Shown here piece after piece: positions 5,824 to 8,816 of a DNA stretch of 8,816 nucleotides; the stretch's first letter is position 1, and every line of letters starts with the position of its first letter. The translations under genes were made by a program, and so were the position numbers. The stretch covers positions 1 through 8,816 of the forward strand of contig CAIPNE010000776.1 in NCBI GenBank assembly GCA_903866355.1, in the 5' to 3' direction. The DNA comes from an uncultured Gammaproteobacteria bacterium (GTDB taxonomy: Bacteria > Pseudomonadota > Gammaproteobacteria > Ga0077536). Below the pieces are notes generated by a model, which was given only the letters and a program-made list of their open reading frames with translations, made no database searches and was not told where the DNA came from.

Positions 5824-6267
5824 ATGGTTAACTCCCCACCGCTCCGCGTGCGCTCCCTCACCACGGCGCAAATCACTGAACTCCTCACCGGCCTGTCGCG
5901 GCCGGTGAGGCTCGCCTCTCTCTCACCGCACGGATATCCGCTGATTTCCACGCTGTGGTTTGTATACGAGCAAGAAAAATTCTGGTGCATTACGCAGTCG
6001 CGGACCTTGATGCGGCGGAATTTGGCGGCCAATCCACGCTGTGCGTTTGAAATCACGCTACCCGGCGGGCGCTACAAGCTGCTGCGCGGCCAAGGCGACG
6101 CAACCTTGGATTTAGCCGAGGGCGCACGCGTCACCAACTTGATGATCGATCGTTATCTAGACGACCCGCAGGGCCCGGTGGCCGCTAAATTGCGCGCGCA
6201 AATTCCTAGCGAATATGCCATTTGCATCACCCCGCGCTGGGTCCGCGGCCACCGCGGCGGCGGCTAG
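5824..6267 (+). CDS. PNPOx-like FMN split-barrel protein, copy A
   Basis: This 147-aa protein has the single split-barrel domain of the pyridoxamine 5'-phosphate oxidase-like family (about residues 12-130). The typical start is RPVRLASLSPHGYPLISTLW, then a strand with FWCITQSRTLMRRNLAANPRCAFEI, then GRYKLLRGQGDATL. Family members bind FMN, F420 or haem and act as small oxidoreductases or cofactor-binding proteins. The motif alone does not tell which cofactor is used, and true PNPOx activity is not implied. The ATG at 5824 has no Shine-Dalgarno, and a -10-like TACACT ends 5 nt upstream, so it may be leaderless. Alternatively it is translated after readthrough from the GST gene, which ends 44 bp before. 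Its stop TAG overlaps the stop of the convergent homologue. Confidence 0.82.
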   Translation: MVNSPPLRVRSLTTAQITELLTGLSRPVRLASLSPHGYPLISTLWFVYEQEKFWCITQSRTLMRRNLAANPRCAFEITLPGGRYKLLRGQGDATLDLAEGARVTNLMIDRYLDDPQGPVAAKLRAQIPSEYAICITPRWVRGHRGGG

Positions 6268-6749
6268 GTGCTGCCGCTCATGCGGCGGCGAAAATCCCAG
6301 CTCGTCACACGCAACGGGGTAATTTCCACGATGACTTCGGTCGCAAGGCGCGATAGCAGCCAGTGACGTAGCGATTGATCGCGCCCGGCGAGATATCGAT
6401 CAGCCAGCGTGCCCAGCAGTTCCCCGGCATCTTCGCGCAGAATCCGCGCCACACCCTGCCCTGATATCCCGTAATAAGGTGGGGCGCTAACCGCCACTTC
6501 GAAACCCGTCTTGGGATTGGCCTGGAGCTGCCGGCACACCAGTGCGTCTTGCTGGGTGCAACAGTACAGGCGCCCGTTGAAATGGTGGAACCATAGCGAG
6601 GTGATGTGCGGAAAACCCTCCGCGTTGAGGGATGACACCCGCATGGGCAAGGTGGATTGGTCGAGGAAAGCCACCACTTGGGCGACTGTCCAGCGGCTTT
6701 TAGCACTGATCACCGCACTGAGGAGATGAGGGGCTGCAGTTGCGTACAT
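6264..6749 (-). CDS. PNPOx-like FMN split-barrel protein, copy B
   Basis: This 161-aa protein is of the same fold as the gene it converges with. Its core, LPMRVSSLNAEGFPHITSLW, lines up position by position with copy A. So do YCCTQQDALVCRQLQANPKTGFEV and YYGISGQGVARIL. Shared anchors are the SL..G.P.I.-LWF strand, the ANP turn and the RGQG/SGQG turn. They are clear homologues but strongly diverged, so any duplication is old. A helical N-terminal extension (about residues 1-28) precedes the domain. Flavin or another cofactor is likely but not provable here. The ATG at 6749 has no good Shine-Dalgarno, and a -10-like TATGTT (minus strand, 6786-6791) lacks a -35. Both genes end in the same CTAG tetramer at 6264-6267, which reads as TAG on both strands. 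Confidence 0.82.
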   Translation of the reverse strand: MYATAAPHLLSAVISAKSRWTVAQVVAFLDQSTLPMRVSSLNAEGFPHITSLWFHHFNGRLYCCTQQDALVCRQLQANPKTGFEVAVSAPPYYGISGQGVARILREDAGELLGTLADRYLAGRDQSLRHWLLSRLATEVIVEITPLRVTSWDFRRRMSGST

Positions 6750-6915
6750 AGGGGCGGCTCACTCGGTTAGGGGGCAGGCGACCGTAACATAATGCCGCCC
6801 CCGGTGAATCCCGCTACGACAACGCGCGGCCGAGTACCGGGCGATGGTTTTGCGCCGTCTGGCAGCGAGGTGCGTACGGTATAGGTCGGCTTTTTAATTC
6901 ACCCAGGAGACACCC

Positions 6916-7242
6916 ATGAAAAAAATGCCCTATCGCGCTACCACCGCCACCGGCGAGGTCTTTGATATTGAATTTCCGCTGCACCCGCATACCGCCTCGG
7001 CGGTGTGTGTCCAGCAACTACTGCAGGCGCTGCTGGCGAGTTTGAGTCGCGAAATCGCGATCCTGCCCAAGGTCGCCAATGGCGATGTGCTACAGGCGCT
7101 CGCGATGGCGATGGCCGTGCGCGCAGGCATCATCCACGCGCCGCAGGCACTGGTGGACGAGCAAGCCCGGGGGTTACTGGACGTGGCATTGCAGGCCATG
7201 ACACAGGCAGTGCAGGTTGGGCCGGCCGCCGGACACGCCTAA
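6916..7242 (+). CDS. Small protein of unknown function
   Basis: This 108-aa protein is not one I recognise. It is probably real. AGGAGA (6905-6910) is a good Shine-Dalgarno 5 nt before the ATG, TATAGG (6880-6885) is a -10-like box, and the gene fills the space up to the renalase-like gene. The N-terminal third is strand-like (YRATTATGEVFDIEFPLHPH, residues 6-25). The rest is mainly amphipathic helix rich in Ala, Leu and Gln (about 26-52 and 58-105) and ends VGPAAGHA. There is no signal peptide, no membrane segment and no cysteine pair (one Cys, residue 31). The helical part could form a bundle or dimer interface. That is inference, and no function is proposed. Its stop TAA overlaps the stop of the convergent gene (7239-7242). 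Confidence 0.7.
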   Translation: MKKMPYRATTATGEVFDIEFPLHPHTASAVCVQQLLQALLASLSREIAILPKVANGDVLQALAMAMAVRAGIIHAPQALVDEQARGLLDVALQAMTQAVQVGPAAGHA

Positions 7243-8222
7243 GAACGAGGGGGGAAATCTGCCGCAAGCCGCGCGCCAAGGGCGTCACCGGAGTGCCACG
7301 CCAATTCCACGCGCGCGCCCAACCACCCGTCGCCGCAGGCGCCAAGACCTAGGGTCTCGTCCCAACCAAACGGCACGCCTATGGCTTGCTCAACCAAGGC
7401 ATAGCGCCAGCGATGCGCGACCGCTTGCACGCTCGGCCCCAGACCCGGCAGGTGTGCGCGCAGCGCGTGCTCTAGGGCCGCACTGACCCACGTTGGGGAC
7501 TGATCTAGGTGTGCGCGTGACCACGCAGGCGTGGCGTGCACCACCCACGCGGGTCCCTGCGCACTGCGCGCCAGCCAACCCAAAGTGCCCTCGCCGGCGC
7601 CGCGAATGGCGTGATGTTTGGCCGCGTGGTCGTGAGTGAAGGCAAACAGACCCGCCCAACAGGGTGCCGTGCGCGCAGTGGCTGCTTGGGCACTCAAGCC
7701 CGGCGCCACCGCAGTCAGCAACGCGGCAGTCTGCTCGGCAGGCAGCGCCAGCAATAGATAATCGAAGCCCGAATACTCGCGACCGTCGGCGAGTTGCAGC
7801 GCCCAGCCGGCCGCTAAGCGAGCAACGCTCACCACCTCGGCCTGACGATGCAGGGGTAAACCCTGCGCGCAATAGGCAGTTAGGTGACGCAGATCAGGCA
7901 CGCCCCGCAGGCGCTCAGCGGCAGGCGCCCGGCCCGGCCGCGGCGGGGCCAGTTCTTGCACCGCGACCCGCCACGGCGCGATCACCCCGGCGGTCTTCCA
8001 GCGCTCACACTGCGCCTGGAAAGCCGGCGTGTGAGCGGTGAAATATTGTGCGCCATGGTCTAAACCCAGCGTGCCACTCGGCAGGTGCAACTCACGGGTG
8101 GCCATCCGCCCACCGGGCGCACGGCCCTTATCAAAAATTTGCAACGTTGCGTCGGCCACCTGCAGACGCGCGGCGCAGGCTAACCCCGCAATCCCGGCAC
8201 CAATAATCGCAATGGAAGGCAT
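7239..8222 (-). CDS. Renalase-like FAD-dependent amine oxidase-family protein
   Basis: This 327-aa flavoprotein begins MPSIAIIGAGIAGLACAARL, a Rossmann GxGxxG motif (residues 8-13). It is followed by the second family signature DKGRAPGGRMATR (31-43) and then LDHGAQYFTA (54-63). The C-terminal end LGACGDGWLGARVELAWHSG (292-311) is the usual FAD-contacting segment. This pattern matches bacterial NAD(P)/FAD oxidoreductases related to renalase, some of which oxidise wrongly reduced forms of NAD(P)H. That activity is a family possibility, not shown here. The frame continues open to 8318, but the extra 32 residues precede the Rossmann strand and overlap the EAL gene, so the ATG at 8222 is the start. 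It has no clear Shine-Dalgarno. The EAL gene ends 32 bp upstream on the same strand, so co-transcription is possible. Confidence 0.85.
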   Translation of the reverse strand: MPSIAIIGAGIAGLACAARLQVADATLQIFDKGRAPGGRMATRELHLPSGTLGLDHGAQYFTAHTPAFQAQCERWKTAGVIAPWRVAVQELAPPRPGRAPAAERLRGVPDLRHLTAYCAQGLPLHRQAEVVSVARLAAGWALQLADGREYSGFDYLLLALPAEQTAALLTAVAPGLSAQAATARTAPCWAGLFAFTHDHAAKHHAIRGAGEGTLGWLARSAQGPAWVVHATPAWSRAHLDQSPTWVSAALEHALRAHLPGLGPSVQAVAHRWRYALVEQAIGVPFGWDETLGLGACGDGWLGARVELAWHSGDALGARLAADFPPRS

Positions 8223-8254
8223 GTGGGCGTTACGCGCCAGATAGCCGCGTGGGA

Positions 8255-8816
8255 TCAGGTCTTGCCGAAAAGTAGTGTGACGGGTTGCGGCATACTCACC
8301 CCGTAACCCTGTACGCAATCCACGCCCAATTCGGCCAGTCGTTGCCGCACGGCATCGTTTTCAACGAACTCCGCCACCGTGATTTTACCCAGCGTTTTGC
8401 CCACACCATTGATGGCGCGGACTAAAGCCAAGTCCACCGGATCGTTGAGCATGTCGCGCACAAACATCCCGTCGATTTTTAGATAGTCGACCGGGAGGTG
8501 CTTGAGGTAGCCGAAGGACGACAGTCCGCTGCCAAAATCGTCGAGGGCAAAGCGACATCCCAGGGCTCGCATGTCGTCGATGAAGCGCCGTGCGGCCTGC
8601 AGATTGGCAATCGCCGCAGTCTCCGTGATTTCAAAGCAGATCACGGCCGCGAGCGGGCCCAACGATTGCATGGCCGTTAAGGCAAAAGCATGGAAGTCCT
8701 CGCTGGTCAGCGACTGTCCAGACAAATTGATGCCACAGGTTTCTAGGCGTTTGTCGATCTCCCCGACCTCTTCAAACCACTTCAGGGTACGGGTGATCAC
8801 CCAGCGGTCGATCCGA
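8255..8816 (-). CDS. EAL-domain cyclic-di-GMP phosphodiesterase, C-terminal part (cut by window end)
   Basis: 186 codons are visible and the frame runs open through the right edge, so the N-terminus is outside the window. What is seen is the later part of an EAL domain, starting RIDRWVITRTL. It has INLSGQSL (substrate/metal Asn), FEITETA (two Glu), LDDFGSGLSSFGYLKHLP (metal Asp pair plus loop 6), YLKID (catalytic Lys), TVAEFVEN (Glu) and GVDCVQGYGVSMPQP at the end. The residues needed for hydrolysis of cyclic-di-GMP to pGpG are all present in this part. The EAL motif itself lies beyond the edge. Any GGDEF, PAS or membrane part upstream is not visible. The GTG near 8800 is inside the domain and is not the true start. 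TGA at 8255-8257 lies 32 bp before the renalase-like gene. Confidence 0.9.
   Translation of the reverse strand, partial: RIDRWVITRTLKWFEEVGEIDKRLETCGINLSGQSLTSEDFHAFALTAMQSLGPLAAVICFEITETAAIANLQAARRFIDDMRALGCRFALDDFGSGLSSFGYLKHLPVDYLKIDGMFVRDMLNDPVDLALVRAINGVGKTLGKITVAEFVENDAVRQRLAELGVDCVQGYGVSMPQPVTLLFGKT

Noticed and set aside
6860..6873. Sigma-54-like promoter (TGGCA and GTGCG) before the 108-aa gene
   Set aside because: The distance between the GG and GC elements is one base shorter than sigma-54 promoters require.
8801..8816. Start codon of the EAL protein at GTG 8800
   Set aside because: The frame stays open to the window edge and encodes RIDRW, a conserved part of the EAL domain, so the gene begins outside.
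1..8816. Defence system, prophage, transposon, CRISPR or toxin-antitoxin module
   Set aside because: No matching protein families, terminal repeats or spaced repeats were seen. All recognisable genes are of ordinary metabolic or regulatory types.

Overview
The window is GC-rich (roughly 60% by eye), densely coding and free of any recognisable insertion sequence, integrase, CRISPR array, tRNA or rRNA. It reads as ordinary chromosome of a proteobacterium. A gammaproteobacterium is my best guess, from the style of the HPF/RaiA-cold-shock fusion and of the EAL protein. The taxonomic call is inference.

Layout. A DUF7064/AttH-like protein (49-1008, +) converges on a minus-strand pair of a membrane-anchored FMN/3Fe-4S glutamate synthase-like protein (1725-3374) and a short fructose-6-phosphate-aldolase-type transaldolase (1046-1711). 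The pair is 13 bp apart and probably one transcript. A 454-bp noncoding interval (3375-3828) follows. It holds a candidate promoter for the minus-strand pair, an AT-rich palindrome, a strong hairpin and a possible intrinsic terminator. Next comes a ribosome-hibernation-factor-like protein fused to a cold-shock domain (3829-4395, +). Its start is a GTG with an excellent Shine-Dalgarno, 33 bp inside the longest reading frame. Two terminator-like structures in tandem follow it. A further noncoding stretch with many potential hairpins then leads to a GST-family protein (4943-5779, +).

The right third holds two small PNPOx-like flavin split-barrel proteins (5824-6267 + and 6264-6749 -). They look like paralogues arranged tail to tail and share a palindromic CTAG as stop codon on both strands. 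After them come a 108-aa protein of unknown function (6916-7242, +), a renalase-like FAD amine oxidase family protein (7239-8222, -) and the C-terminal part of an EAL-domain phosphodiesterase (8255 to the window edge, -). The renalase-like and 108-aa genes also converge with overlapping stops.

Themes. Several proteins belong to flavin or redox families (FMN glutamate synthase, two split barrels, renalase-like, GST). One gene concerns ribosome hibernation and cold, and one concerns cyclic-di-GMP. They do not form an obvious single pathway. I see no convincing undescribed multi-gene system. The parts most worth a second look are the two long noncoding intervals around the hibernation factor gene, the convergent split-barrel pair and the 108-aa orphan.
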